A DNA stretch of 64,000 nucleotides from Trypanosoma brucei gambiense DAL972 (lineage: Eukaryota; Euglenozoa; Kinetoplastea; Trypanosomatida; Trypanosomatidae). Of the stretch, positions 40,024 through 50,816 are shown in pieces. Under the pieces are notes generated by a model. The model saw nothing but the letters and a program-made list of their open reading frames with translations. It was not told the origin of the DNA and made no database searches. Each line of letters starts with the position of its first letter. The first letter of the stretch is position 1. Where the stretch lies: contig NC_026743.1 in assembly GCF_000210295.1 (NCBI RefSeq), positions 992,001-1,056,000 of the forward strand, in the 5' to 3' direction. The position numbers and the translations under genes were made by a program.

Positions 40024-42099
40024 CTACACCCCAGGTGAACGCTGCCGTTTTTGCCCGACCTCATCAAGGACCTCCGCTTTTGCATTTGACTGCCCAGACT
40101 TGCAACCTGCAAGTGCCTCAGCCAAAATACGTTGAACCCGCTTTTCCTGTTCGGACTCGACCTGCGACTGTACAGTGCGACGCTCCTCCTGCTGCTGGCG
40201 ATAGGTGGGTTCCTCCACAGCCACAGCGTAGTAACCCCGGCATGGTTCATGCACCACCTCGGAGACAACGAGGGTGCTCATCACCGCGTCCACTGCAGAT
40301 GCATGAGTGCTGCCGGAGGTTGGACATGTTTCATGCATAAATATAGATAGCGTGAATAACTGTGGTGGTGATGTAGAGGCGGGGAGCACGATGTAGACAG
40401 GATCATCTGTGCTCGGTGTACTCGGCAGCCAAACCACTCGAGTGCCGCTGAACGACGTACCGGGCAACAAAAGTGATTCGTTAGTGTGTTGTCCACTTCG
40501 CTGCCGTTGCTCTTCCTCATCTGGAAACGCTCCGTGAGAAAGAGCAAACGATGCCCGACGCATCTCCGCATCGCGTTTGGAGGCCACAAGTCGCAAAGCC
40601 GCCTCGCTTCCACCAATGGAAGTGGCATACAACACAGCAACACTCATACGCTCGCCAGGAACGGCAAACTCGCGCCAGTGACTGCCACCCTCACTAGGGA
40701 CAAACATTGAGGGAATAAACACAGGCCACTCGACGGAAGAAGCCGCCGGTATTGTTGATGTTGTAACGTGCGGCGGCGCTGCAATACGCGCATGTAGTCC
40801 ATCATCGTCAACACGCAGGATACAAACTGAGATGGTGGAGAGGGTGTGAATTCCGGTTGGGAACGCATGTACACGCTCCGCCGTGGACGACCAGTGCCGC
40901 TGCCGCCGTGAAGAATCCGATCCACCCTCAGCCGCGGCCTTCCGCTCTTGCAGCGCCTTGAAAAGCCGGCCGGCCAGTTCCTTTTTGGATGAACTGGGCG
41001 CATCGCCCTTAGTGAGAACGTCACAACTGGAGCTGCTAACAAGTGACGAAAGACCTCCCCGACGCGCCAGACAGTGGAGTAAGTCGGAATTATTACCTGT
41101 ACCACTCAGCCCACCGTTCACTGCATTCAAAGTGGCACACAGATCTGCCTCGACGAAGTTCCCCTCCCGCGCTGTTTCTATTGAAGTAAGTTTTACTTCC
41201 ACAAAGTCCCACGTGAAAACTTTCGTGAAATTTGTCTTTGCACGCACGACGATTGTTCGGCCCTTCCTAGCCAGTCCTACGTCAACGTCACAAGAGGTCA
41301 CTGTGTTACCAACACCGCCTTCAGACGACTGTGGGAGAACGACGCCGCGCAGCACAGAACCCACCTTGACTTCCTTTAGAGCCCATCGTGTTAATAAAAT
41401 ATCTTTTAGAGCATGTATCAGTTCGCCGTTAGGTCCAATGTGTGTTACGTATACTGCATTATTCGTCGCTAAAGTCGCCTGGTTGTTTGTAAGGTATGCA
41501 TTTGCACTGTGAACATCCTTGAACGACATAACCGCTGCATATTTTCCGATTGTGCGGGCCTTCACACGTGATACCGCTTGCAGAAACATGCGGACGACAC
41601 CCTCGTTCCTACTGCTGGGCGGCTTGACCTTGGCAGCCCCTCGGTTGCCCACATGACCGCCAATAACGGCGGGAGTTGCACTCGTCGCAGCGATCTCTGC
41701 TGCTTCACTGCTCAATGTGTGTGGTACCTGCAAAACCTTCTCCTCGATCGCTACATCTTCCACATCCTGAGAAATGAGCGAACGTAAAAGGGAGATATCG
41801 AGGCTTGATAATGACGTTGCCAACAGTTTCTCGCCTACATGAACAATTGGTGGGAGGTAGCTAACAATCCAACGACGCCCAGATGAGGATAGATCATTCT
41901 GCAAACGCTCTGCGGAAGAAAGGCGTTGGAATTGAATGGTAACAGAACCGCTATGAAAGTCACGATCCTCTTCAAAGAGCACCTCCTCAATTACGCCATA
42001 TTTTGAAAACGTGTTGAAGAGCTCTCCGTGCACTGCAACATCCTCTGCGTCTATGCCTGCCACACGCACACGCCGCGTGATAGATACTGGCGTTTGCAT
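40024..42099 (-). CDS. Putative RNA-binding protein with RRM-like N-terminus
   Basis: Using the ATG at 42099 (the longer frame to 42153 lacks one), the product has 691 residues. Residues about 8-84 fit an RRM: an RRVRVAGID strand, a helix (ELFNTFSKYG), VIEEVLFE, GSVTIQF as RNP1-like strand, and a final helix (SAERLQNDL). A second weaker RRM-like unit may lie near 170-240 (GKYAAVMSF...ANAYL). Two later segments (KVGSVLRGVVLP...DVDVGLARKGRTIVV, and STISVCILRVDDDGLHARI) resemble strands of S1/OB folds. This mix would suit an RNA-processing or translation factor, but no family name is certain. A Lys/Arg/Gln-rich tail (EEQEKRVQRILAEAL) ends the protein. Location unknown. Confidence 0.7.
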   Translation of the reverse strand: MQTPVSITRRVRVAGIDAEDVAVHGELFNTFSKYGVIEEVLFEEDRDFHSGSVTIQFQRLSSAERLQNDLSSSGRRWIVSYLPPIVHVGEKLLATSLSSLDISLLRSLISQDVEDVAIEEKVLQVPHTLSSEAAEIAATSATPAVIGGHVGNRGAAKVKPPSSRNEGVVRMFLQAVSRVKARTIGKYAAVMSFKDVHSANAYLTNNQATLATNNAVYVTHIGPNGELIHALKDILLTRWALKEVKVGSVLRGVVLPQSSEGGVGNTVTSCDVDVGLARKGRTIVVRAKTNFTKVFTWDFVEVKLTSIETAREGNFVEADLCATLNAVNGGLSGTGNNSDLLHCLARRGGLSSLVSSSSCDVLTKGDAPSSSKKELAGRLFKALQERKAAAEGGSDSSRRQRHWSSTAERVHAFPTGIHTLSTISVCILRVDDDGLHARIAAPPHVTTSTIPAASSVEWPVFIPSMFVPSEGGSHWREFAVPGERMSVAVLYATSIGGSEAALRLVASKRDAEMRRASFALSHGAFPDEEEQRQRSGQHTNESLLLPGTSFSGTRVVWLPSTPSTDDPVYIVLPASTSPPQLFTLSIFMHETCPTSGSTHASAVDAVMSTLVVSEVVHEPCRGYYAVAVEEPTYRQQQEERRTVQSQVESEQEKRVQRILAEALAGCKSGQSNAKAEVLDEVGQKRQRSPGV

Positions 42100-42529
42100 C
42101 ACGGAAGTGGGAGGGGAGGTGAAGAATGTGGGATTGGGTGTCCCCTGTTTCAAAGACTAATAAGAGGTATGTGTAAGGCGTCTTGAAATAAAAAGCAGAA
42201 ATCAAAGCAGTAGAATATGAAACCCGGGATTCAATGCAAAGTAAGATACATCCGCAACGTCCGTTCCTTATACCCACCCTCCCTCGGAGCATTGCAGCCG
42301 TCGAACAGCAACGGAAAGGCTATGGGTAGCACTCGCCCGCGTATTCCTCACAATGACCGCTTTGGTGGGGGACGGTGGCGGTACGTAAACCAAATGACCA
42401 TTAAAAGTAATAAACAACAAAAAGAAGAATGATTGGGGTGACAGACCAACTCAGCACCGGTAAGCCTCATCAAATCACTTGAACGACTCTCGGAAAGGAA
42501 CATGACGGCACACACCTACACCGTTGCGA
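42100..42529. other. Spacer between L30 copy 1 and the RNA-binding candidate
   Basis: It contains the start of the L30 3' UTR shared with copy 2 (42471-42529). No gene. Confidence 0.55.
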
Positions 42530-42847
42530 TTATGCAGAAGTGATGTCAGAGTCACCAACATCCGTAATGGAAAGTACGCAAGCACGGAAATGCCTTCCGC
42601 ATGCCGTTCCAAGGTCAAGGTTGTTGCCGCTGTAGTGGTGAATTGGCGTCTTGCTTAAAGTGCAGTAGTACTCAATCTCCGCCTTGCGGATCGGCGGGCA
42701 GTTAGCGGAAATGACGACGAGTTTACTGCGGCCCTGACGAAGTGTCTTGAGTGACTGCTGCGTCCCGAGAACGTATTTGCCGGATTTCATCACCAGTTGG
42801 ATCTTGGTGTTGATGGTGTCCACCTTCGACTTGACCTTCTTCGCCAT
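42471..42847 (-). repeat. Tandem duplication unit, L30 copy 1
   Basis: These 377 bases match 43104-43480 (offset 633) almost exactly. The unit covers the coding region plus the first 59 bases of the 3' UTR; beyond it the two flanks differ. I saw two synonymous differences within the coding part. Confidence 0.92.
42530..42847 (-). CDS. RPL30: 60S ribosomal protein L30 (eL30), downstream copy
   Basis: This 105-residue protein has the eL30 pattern. It starts [25 protein letters not shown] with the [28 protein letters not shown] block, followed by a [23 protein letters not shown] end. eL30 lies at the large-subunit interface and, in yeast, can repress its own mRNA by binding a kink-turn. Protein identical to 43163-43480. 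The leader sequences of the two copies differ: upstream of this copy a C/T-rich tract (about 42895-42925, minus strand) precedes an AG. Confidence 0.97.
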   Translation of the reverse strand: MAKKVKSKVDTINTKIQLVMKSGKYVLGTQQSLKTLRQGRSKLVVISANCPPIRKAEIEYYCTLSKTPIHHYSGNNLDLGTACGRHFRACVLSITDVGDSDITSA

Positions 42848-43162
42848 TGTGCCAGCACCGGTCCCTGTGTTTCGAAGCGGTAGTCCAACAAACAGTAAAA
42901 ATAAAGAGAGGAGAGAGGGGAAAGGTATTCAATAGGGTAATAGCAGATGTGGACGCAAATATTAGGTAGACACAGTACAGTCTCGCCAGATTACGAGTGG
43001 CTGAAAATTTTTAAGCTGGTTTGAATCCAAAGGGAACAAAATTTGTGGCAACAAAAAAAAATAATAATAATAATAATGCCTACAGTACCCCATTCCTTTG
43101 CAACAAATCACTTGAACGACTCTCGGAAAGGAACATGACGGCACACACCTACACCGTTGCGA
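42848..43162. other. Spacer between the two L30 genes
   Basis: This 315-base spacer holds a shared 3' UTR stretch (43104-43162), an AAT triplet run near 43060-43077 and the copy 1 splice signal. Confidence 0.65.
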
Positions 43163-43480
43163 TTATGCAGAAGTGATGTCAGAGTCACCAACATCCGTAA
43201 TGGAAAGTACGCAAGCACGGAAATGCCTTCCGCATGCCGTTCCAAGGTCAAGGTTGTTGCCGCTGTAGTGGTGAATTGGCGTCTTGCTTAAAGTGCAGTA
43301 GTACTCAATCTCCGCCTTGCGGATCGGCGGGCAGTTCGCGGAAATGACGACGAGTTTACTGCGGCCCTGACGAAGTGTCTTGAGTGACTGCTGCGTCCCG
43401 AGAACGTATTTGCCGGATTTCATCACCAGTTGGATCTTGGTGTTGATGGTGTCCACCTTCGACTTGACCTTCTTTGCCAT
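43104..43480 (-). repeat. Tandem duplication unit, L30 copy 2
   Basis: Partner of 42471-42847. Confidence 0.92.
43163..43480 (-). CDS. RPL30: 60S ribosomal protein L30 (eL30), upstream copy
   Basis: It encodes the same 105 residues as copy 1. The frame is open to 43549, but the 23 extra codons lie over a C/T-rich minus-strand tract with several AGs (about 43485-43540), which is the likely splice region. The start is therefore the ATG at 43480, which matches the family. The two copies share their first 59 bases of 3' UTR but no 5' UTR. Confidence 0.97.
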   Translation of the reverse strand: MAKKVKSKVDTINTKIQLVMKSGKYVLGTQQSLKTLRQGRSKLVVISANCPPIRKAEIEYYCTLSKTPIHHYSGNNLDLGTACGRHFRACVLSITDVGDSDITSA

Positions 43481-45662
43481 TGTGCTACTGGAAAGGGAGG
43501 CTGCCATCGAGTATTGGAAAAGACGAAACAGAAGAAGGAATGAAAGCAAATTATGGTCAGAGAGGTTTCAAAAGAGTCCCCAAATAGAAAATGGAAAGTC
43601 TACAGAAGCGACACAACCCCCGACGACAATGTGGAAACAGTTATCTCAGTTGGCAAGGAGGAGAAGTCCATCCAGCCACACAAACAAGTGGACACAGTAC
43701 CACCACCAACATCACCACCATCCAGCACTTCACGAGCAGTTTGGGTAGCGTCTCCACCTTCTCGTTTATTGCGCTAGTCAGGGGACGAAGAACATAATCG
43801 GGTCCCGCTCTTTGAGTAAGCATGTATAAAGCAACATTACCGTTCCAGAGAAAACTGTTACCGTTGATGTGTGGACAAGACGGGACGAACAGGGAAAAGA
43901 TAAGCTCAACTCTACGTGACTCCTCACGCACTAGCAAGTCACATCACGATATATATATATATATATTATTTATTTATTTATTTATTCTGAAACATAACCA
44001 GTTGGTCAGCACCGTTAAAACATACCCCATTTGTTTGTTCCCCCGGTCGCAACTAGTTACAAACACCACAACATTGCAGCACACCTCACATTACACCGAG
44101 CTGCAGTGGCGTGCCGATACGTGCCACATTTCACTTCATGGAATCACTACTTTCGGGAGCAAATCCACTGAAGAAGGTCGCCACGTCCAACCAGCCGACG
44201 GCTTTGTGAGGTACAGTACAGACGGATGTCGACAAACCAAACGTATCTTTTTTTTTTCAGAAACAAACAAAATTTCACCTGGGTGCCGCCGGATCGAGCA
44301 GCCTGCACGTTGATTAAACAATTCAATAGCTCCTAAAGGCGCAGTGGCCAAAAACATTACCATTTGCCCACATACTAAAATACTTGGGCACTTCCCCTTT
44401 CCTATAGCGCCCTCGGGACGTGGTTCGGCAGACGGTAAAACTTTAAAAAAATCCTTAAGTAATGAAGAGAAATCCAATGAGGGGAGGAAACGGTGTATGA
44501 AACGTATTGCTCCTCTCACTTTGCCCCTTGCTCACTTTCTTCCCATATCCGCGGAGAGCACCAACGAACATAGAGGCGAGAAAATACAAGTCAGCGAAAG
44601 TGATTTGCAACAACATACCACATCATTCTTCTTCGCACATTAATACCACAAGAACACAAACATGGGGGAGCGAGTTATATCGCTCAGGAGGTAGACGGCT
44701 GCGACGACATCGCAGTACAAAGAGTGGACGGCAAACCAAGGTTGAAAAATGAGAGCGAGAAAGGGCATGCGTACTTACATTTTTTCCAACACCAACCAAC
44801 CTCCTATTTTTCCTATCCCTGAACCCCAGCCGTCATTCCCAGTAACAAAAACTTGCCGATACTTAACCGCAGACTCCCTACCTCTGCATTCCCCCAACAA
44901 CACACACCACGCTAGCCCTGTTGCAGTGCTACGCAGCAGTTGCCAAGGAGGGACCACGTAAACATACTCACTACCCACATCACGATAAAAAAGAAAACAA
45001 CTAAACTTTATACCTCACTCTAACCACCCAACCCCCGGCTGGCTTGCAACTCCAGTGATGCAATCATCCACTGCCACAGTGCAGTTGATAGCACACACAC
45101 ACACACACACACACACATCAACTTCCTCTTTTCCACCGCTTCTTTCCCTGTCGTCGCGGTTTCTCATACGATGAATCCCGTCCACATTCCAACACTTTCA
45201 CGAAGTGTCACTCAGTCAACACTGTCAACCCTGCAGGTTCCGTTTTGAGCAGCGTCAACTGCAGGCGGTTGTGGCGAACAGTTCTTGACGCCGTTAGTTC
45301 CCTCATGAGAAACAACACAGCGGCTCGTGCTGCAACACGCTGTCACTTTCGGTGAAAGTATATGACAAACGGAGAATCTACGCAACGAAAACCATATGCG
45401 GGAAGACGAAGATCCGGTGGTTGGCAAAGAAGCACCTGCCGACAGGTGGGCACAGGAAACAAATAGCAAGTAATGCAAAGCAAGACTAAGGCTTGCGGTG
45501 CACTAAAACAATGAATCGGAGCTTAAAATGTGGGGCGCACTCACGTACAGAAACACAGTCGAGGCACGGACCCACTACCTATACTTAACAAACTGTCCCC
45601 TTCCTTCAACTCTTCTCTGCACTTCCCCTGATCGTTCACCGAACAATAGCTTCCCTACACCC
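43481..45662. other. 2.2 kb spacer between NDUFA5-like and L30 genes
   Basis: No coding region is supported on either strand; the minus-strand frames checked (44136-44519, 45212-45478) lack an ATG start and show no family pattern. It holds an AT/TTTA run near 43949-43985 and a CA run at 45091-45118. Confidence 0.55.
45091..45118. repeat. (CA)n microsatellite
   Basis: About 14 CA units in non-coding sequence. Confidence 0.9.
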
Positions 45663-46460
45663 TCACTTGCCCGGGTCTGACTTCTGCGGGTTATTCTCAA
45701 CAGAAGACTTCAACTCAGCAATGAGGTCGTCGGCAGTCTTTCCACTATACCGCTTGCCAGGTTGCATGCGCTGTAGATCCTTGTCAACTGCGAACCGCTT
45801 GTTAAGGAACTTCTTCAACATATCCCCGCGCGCTTTTTCAAGATCGTCCCGAATGCGGTCCTTTCTCTCCTTATATGCCGCTGTCTCCCGAGCCATGCGC
45901 TCCGTATCCATACGCTTCAGCTCTGCCATTTCCTCCTGTGTAAGAGCCTTCTTTCGCTTATCAAAGTCTTCACGCACCACCTGTTCCCACGGGCTATTGT
46001 ACCCGAGGCCCTCCCTTCCAATGTTTTGGTCCTCACGTGCAACTTTCTTTACCTGTTCCGGATCCAACTCCCAGAAACGCCACTCATTCCACTTCTGTGC
46101 CGTCTCCAACTCACGCCAGGTGACTTGCAGGATGTATTCAACAGGCCAACCCCAAAAATATCGCTTCTCAAGGGTGCACCAGTCATCCTGGCATTCCTTA
46201 ATGCCATGGTTTACACGCTTCACCAGAGTCATGGCTATGTTGTAGTAAGTGGACTCTGGGGGAATGTCAGAGCTTGTCAGAAAGGCTTGCAGTTCACTCG
46301 CAGCAGCAAGCAACTTCGGCTTCCAAAGCGGCTCCACAGCTATGCCAGCTAAACCTGTCGTGGATTTGACAGGAAATGCACGGGGGATGTACTCATCGCT
46401 AATTGTCATCAAAATAGCTGTGGGCCTCAGTCCTGAAAGCAAAAATTGGGAGGAACGCAT
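45663..46460 (-). CDS. NDUFA5: NDUFA5/B13-like subunit of respiratory complex I
   Basis: Residues about 32-131 of this 265-residue protein match the NDUFA5 (ETC complex I subunit) pattern. KSTTGLAGIAV at the start corresponds to the human KTTGLVGLAV. It is followed by a helical region and then EYILQVTWRELETAQKWNEWRFWEL, which parallels [24 protein letters not shown]. NDUFA5 sits on the matrix arm of NADH:ubiquinone oxidoreductase. The human protein is 116 residues; here a highly charged helical extension of about 130 residues (K/E/R-rich) is added at the C-terminus. The first 30 residues, with serine, arginine and hydrophobic residues, fit a mitochondrial presequence. A splice acceptor 34 bases upstream supports the ATG at 46460. 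Confidence 0.85.
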   Translation of the reverse strand: MRSSQFLLSGLRPTAILMTISDEYIPRAFPVKSTTGLAGIAVEPLWKPKLLAAASELQAFLTSSDIPPESTYYNIAMTLVKRVNHGIKECQDDWCTLEKRYFWGWPVEYILQVTWRELETAQKWNEWRFWELDPEQVKKVAREDQNIGREGLGYNSPWEQVVREDFDKRKKALTQEEMAELKRMDTERMARETAAYKERKDRIRDDLEKARGDMLKKFLNKRFAVDKDLQRMQPGKRYSGKTADDLIAELKSSVENNPQKSDPGK

Positions 46461-47106
46461 GGGGCCGCTACTGATAATTGAATCCGCTACACTTCTACGG
46501 TGTTGGAAAAAAAAATCCCCCTAATTCTTCTGATCCGACTAATCCCTCAACTAACTTTTCGCACTGTTGCCGTTTAGGGTCCGATTTATTTTTTTTTCTT
46601 CCGCCCACAACTTTTTTACGCGCAAACAACTCCCCGCAAACGTTATTCCTTTATTCTTACTACAAAAAAACTGAGGACCAAAGCAGTAAGGCAATGCACA
46701 CTGACCCCGCTGCTTCCCAGAACTCAGTCGTCCCTAAAAGAAAATACTACTATTTATTAGACAGTCGAGGTAAATACGAAAAATCGATCGTGGTGACGGG
46801 CAGCAGAGCGCAAAGAATATGCAGACAAGACACCGAGCTGTGACCCTTTAAGCCACATCGACACATCACTCAGGCACCGTTGACAAAAATAAAAAAAAAC
46901 TAAACAAGCACAAATATGTAAATAACCGGATTCCACAACAAAAAAATCCAGAAAATACAAAGGAAGGGAAAACGACGACAACAAGCCTAAAAAAGAAGAG
47001 TGCTTTTGCGACACGGTGTTTTAGACCATTTCGGCCACCCGAGTTGGAGCAGGAGAAAAAGGAAGAAGCACTTCGAGCAGCAAACATTGCAATGTTATTC
47101 CCACCA
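46461..47106. other. Spacer between KISH and NDUFA5-like genes
   Basis: No further gene is seen; the longer minus-strand frame 46866-47228 is phenylalanine-rich and overlaps KISH in another frame. Confidence 0.5.
46495..46520 (-). promoter_or_regulatory. Predicted trans-splice acceptor of the NDUFA5-like gene
   Basis: The minus strand reads TTTTTTTTTCCAACACCGTAG with the AG at 46496-46495. The predicted leader is 34 bases. Confidence 0.5.
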
Positions 47107-47328
47107 TCAATACACAAACAGCATTCGCACAGCCACAACAATGCAGCCTGTCGCAACCCACAAGGAGAGGCGGTCTCCGACAACACTGCACTTGTAAAGA
47201 AACTTACGGTGTAACTCTGTGTGATCACGATGAAACAAAGTAGGGCTGTACTGCCGCAAATATGTTGCCGTGCATATAATTAGAAGCAAGACATACGCGG
47301 CTGCCTCGATGTCGAAGAATACGCTCAT
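47107..47328 (-). CDS. TMEM167: KISH / TMEM167 small Golgi membrane protein
   Basis: The 73-residue protein matches the KISH family along its full length. It starts MSVFFDIEAAAYVLLLIICT against MSAIFNFQSLLTVILLLICT in the human protein, and it has the PTLF..DHTEL loop. A Cys-containing amphipathic stretch (FLYKCSVVGDRLS, for WKCARIGERKS) and the final helix (VATGCIVVAVRMLFV) follow. Length is the usual 72-74. Members have an N-terminal hydrophobic helix and a second near the C-terminus and act in the early secretory pathway (Golgi). The ATG at 47328 is the family start. Its spacer on the 5' side contains a TG/CA run. Confidence 0.92.
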   Translation of the reverse strand: MSVFFDIEAAAYVLLLIICTATYLRQYSPTLFHRDHTELHRKFLYKCSVVGDRLSLWVATGCIVVAVRMLFVY

Positions 47329-47421
47329 GGAGTGACTCCCTTCAGGTGCAAAGGTGCTTTTATCTTTTTTTTTAGAGCACTGCAGACCTTGCTTCCCTTG
47401 CTACACGTACCACCACAGTGC

Positions 47422-47468
<47 letters not shown>

Positions 47469-49169
47469 GTGCGTTTGTATGTATGTTCTGTTGGTGCCAA
47501 ATTAAAAATGGTGATTCTCAGGACAATGATTTCTTGCACCTCAGCTCCCGTAATGCGGTACACCTATCAAACAGTGATCGTCGCTCTGATAAAAGTGAGT
47601 TGCTCTCATGTACGAAGAAAGTGAAGATAAACAGGGAAGTGAATGAACATTTTCGGCTACTAGTAACAAAATTTATAATGACGGGGCCACCGCAGGATTA
47701 CAGAATGAGTAATGCGGCCGTGACGCAGAACCCGATCCCGGGAAACAAGTGAAAAGATAAGGAAAACACTGCTACAGGTAAGTCGAATGGGGGAAAAAAA
47801 TAGGGTTCCAAGCACACAACACATAAGCGTACCAAGGTCCCCCAGCGTAGATATGCAATCACGCTGCTTCTACATGAAGGAGATAAGCGCCACATCAACT
47901 TTCCACAGGGACACCCAACTCCGTGCACGCAACGCAAATTAGACACGGAAACGCTGCTGAAGATCATAATTTTGGTGCTATGAGAATCTGCTGGAGCAGG
48001 TTGATTGGTTGACGGCTTCAAGTCACTCAGCACCAGGACGGTCTGTTCGGAAAAAAAAAGGGGGGGAAGAAAAATCGGCGTTGTAGCATCGGGGCATCTC
48101 CAAAGTCGTAGCGAACGAGATACAGGGATCAGCTTCAACGTGACTGCTGCGAGTTTGCGTTATCCACCGAAACGGTTTGCCCTTCAAGACGCTGCTCTGT
48201 TCATAAAAATCACCCACAAAAAAACCCTGGTAAAGATAAGACCACTCAGCATATCCAAAGGAACAAGAAGAATGGATGAAAACCCTCTTACCCGTAGTGA
48301 ATGGAACCACAGTGCTCTTCTTGTTTTACCAACTAAAGGCGTTACGCTGCGCAAACATACTCGCAGGTTTCACCTTCCCTCCCTCCCCTTCTCAGGTTGT
48401 ACTCGCACAACACAAAGACACTTTACACCTCTCTTACTTGCATCTACCGACCTCTCATCTGCCAAACTCCTCCTCCATCTTATCAACAGCACACACCGTG
48501 TCCGATAAACTGCCGCCACCGTTTGCTCTCACGTACGCGCGACGAATGGAGTCATACTACGATTTACTGTATTCCCTAATTTTGGCACAAAATTTTTCAG
48601 CAATAACAAAACAACGGGAACCTCAGGTGAAGCTCTTAAAGATCTCCCAAATGGTGTTCGATCAGAAAAATGAACGCGCAGGCACACAGTGGATATTCCA
48701 AGCAAAAAAAAAACGGAAATAACGTGGAACATTCCACAGCAAAACGTCTTCTGATTAGCAAAATCCCTACGAAGAATAAACATCCATATGCACGGAAGGC
48801 ACCCGCACTTGCAAGCAGACACAGGGAAAAACATTTTGCTCTCTTTGTTATTTATTTCAATAATAGAAGGTTAGAAGCTATCAAAAGAAAGTAAGCTACA
48901 TGGGAAAACTTGGCGCCATCTCAATATCGTTCCCATACTTTGTATTGCAGTGATGACTGCTGCTGCAACGAAAAAAAAAAAGGTACTCCTTGAACTGTTG
49001 GGTCGACGTTGTTATATTGGTGGGAAAGACGCTTGTAAAATGAATGCGTCTAATCAGCTGCCCACACTCAGGCTTTTATCCTACAGTACCACCGCAAAGG
49101 ACACAGGCACATCGTCCCTGCTAACGCAAGGATGGTGCGAGAAACGAAAGCAGTGACACATCCGGGTAA
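47329..49169. other. 1.8 kb spacer between RING and KISH genes
   Basis: No credible gene; the minus-strand frame 47698-48138 lacks an ATG and the plus-strand frame 48005-48508 lies against the direction of the unit and shows no family pattern. It contains the CA run at 47424-47466. Confidence 0.5.
47424..47466. repeat. (CA)n microsatellite upstream of KISH
   Basis: About 21 CA units, about 100 bases before the KISH start codon. On the transcribed strand it is a TG run. Confidence 0.95.
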
Positions 49170-50333
49170 TCACCGTTTTTTCAGTCGTGGGATTTCATAA
49201 CGACATGTGGGACAGCAGTTGCTGCGTCTGAGCCACGGTATTATGCAACTGTGGTGAGACACATGCCCACATGCAATCTCATGAACTTCTGCTCCGTCAA
49301 CGAGTTGTTCAAGACATACGGGGCACTTTTCTGCATTGTCAGGGTTTGCATTACCGCGCCTTGTAGCCCCCGACCTCTTGGCCGCATTATAAGTGGTGCG
49401 CTTCAACCCGCGTAGTTGAGCTTCGGGAAGCCCAGTCTTCTCCGCATTATCGTCAAGTCTTAGTAAGTTCTCATATGAAAAGTCATCAATCTCCCACCCA
49501 CCACCTGCTCCGCGAGAGCCGTTACCGTTTCCACCTCTTGGATCACCTCTGCCCGTGCCTTCATCAGAGCTAGAAATGTAGAGAATGCGGCGGGGAACAC
49601 CAGTAATGATATCAAAATCTGATCCACTTCTGTTGTTATTCCTTGTTCGCGTTGCGGGAGGCCCAGACCATTCATCAACCTGCACTGCGACTTGTGGTCG
49701 CTGGCCATTCACAGACTGAGCCGCCACCATAACACGCCGTACTTGAACCCCGGAATTCGAACCTCTTTGAACTGAGCGCTGTTGAGTAACTGACGTTACC
49801 TCATTACCGTGTAAAACCCCCGCTGAAGCGGTCCCACCCATGGCATTCATTGCGTCGGAACGCCCCTCTGAAAAAAAATCATTGAACGCAGACACCATCG
49901 AGAGTTGAGCTTGGAGCATCTCGTTTGCTATCCCAGACAGTGCACTGAAAATATTTCCATCGGCGCGTACAAGTTGCTGCGATGTTTGTGGTCGCAACTG
50001 CGTATGGTGGCTATTGGGGTGAGAGCGGTTCAGTGAGCGCCTCTCCGATCCCTGCCTAACCTCACGCAGCTCCGGAACCCTCGTTGCTCTGCGGACATCA
50101 GGCGCACCGCTCCCGGGGGACGCTGTTGATTGAACCAGTCGACGCTCCGCAACTGTAGGGGCGCCCATGTCTTCCGGTAAGGGCCAATCCATCAGCATTG
50201 CCCGGCGAGGCGCCGCATTCCTAAGTGCAGCCCGTTCAATATTTCTCTGAGCAGTGATGTGTGGAGGAACCGCATTCTCCCAATCAACACCGTCGTCCAT
50301 GTTACTGAAGTTTAAGCCCCTGAAAAAAGACAT
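49170..50333 (-). CDS. RING-H2 finger protein, probable E3 ubiquitin ligase
   Basis: The 387-residue protein ends in a complete RING-H2 domain (337-377). Its ligand spacing is Cys337, Cys340, Cys355, His357, His360, Cys363, Cys374 and Cys377. The conserved tryptophan (WLRRSNCCPTC) that contacts E2 enzymes is present, so ubiquitin transfer is expected. Everything before the RING is polar, with many Arg, Ser, Gln and Gly residues and no hydrophobic helix. This suggests a soluble, partly disordered protein of the RNF126/RNF115 style, though the N-terminal zinc finger of those proteins is not seen. Substrates unknown. The ATG at 50333 is the first in the frame. Confidence 0.88.
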   Translation of the reverse strand: MSFFRGLNFSNMDDGVDWENAVPPHITAQRNIERAALRNAAPRRAMLMDWPLPEDMGAPTVAERRLVQSTASPGSGAPDVRRATRVPELREVRQGSERRSLNRSHPNSHHTQLRPQTSQQLVRADGNIFSALSGIANEMLQAQLSMVSAFNDFFSEGRSDAMNAMGGTASAGVLHGNEVTSVTQQRSVQRGSNSGVQVRRVMVAAQSVNGQRPQVAVQVDEWSGPPATRTRNNNRSGSDFDIITGVPRRILYISSSDEGTGRGDPRGGNGNGSRGAGGGWEIDDFSYENLLRLDDNAEKTGLPEAQLRGLKRTTYNAAKRSGATRRGNANPDNAEKCPVCLEQLVDGAEVHEIACGHVSHHSCIIPWLRRSNCCPTCRYEIPRLKKR

Positions 50334-50816
50334 TTTGCTTATATTAGTCTCAGCTGTTGCTACTTTGGGTATTATCGCGTTTCTACTGTTATCCTTTTAA
50401 CCAAAGAATACGCAAAGGGTGGTGTAATGTTAAGAAGTTAAATGATACGAGAATGGTGACGAGTGTCTCTTACCAAGGCAAGCGTATATTCGGACTGAAG
50501 GGGTGACAGCACAAGCTTTTCAAGCATCATATAAATTTACTTTGTTGGTGGTGCCGTCACCAATAGCCGCCACCACACGGCGGCATAGTGGGGAGATTGG
50601 TCAAAACATATACACACAGCAGGGGAACAATACTGCGTCGACAACAAATAACAGCGAAAGGGACTACTGAAACGGGGGTAACGCATGACACTACCAGCGG
50701 GGACCAAAGCAGCGCGATTCCAAATAAAAACCTGCAACACATAAGAGACCAGGAAAAGATGCAAATACAGCACACACCTCGACTCTTGCAGGTGTTCTGT
50801 TCTACCGCCACACAAC
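50334..50816. other. Spacer between the CEP290-like and RING genes
   Basis: No gene. Contains a minus-strand C/T tract near 50390-50415 that may serve the RING gene. Confidence 0.5.

Noticed and set aside
46866..47228. 120-residue minus-strand frame overlapping KISH
   Set aside because: Phe-rich, different frame from a well-supported KISH gene, no known motif.
47698..48508. Minus frame 47698-48138 and plus frame 48005-48508
   Set aside because: The minus frame has no ATG start; the plus frame opposes the unit. Neither shows family motifs.
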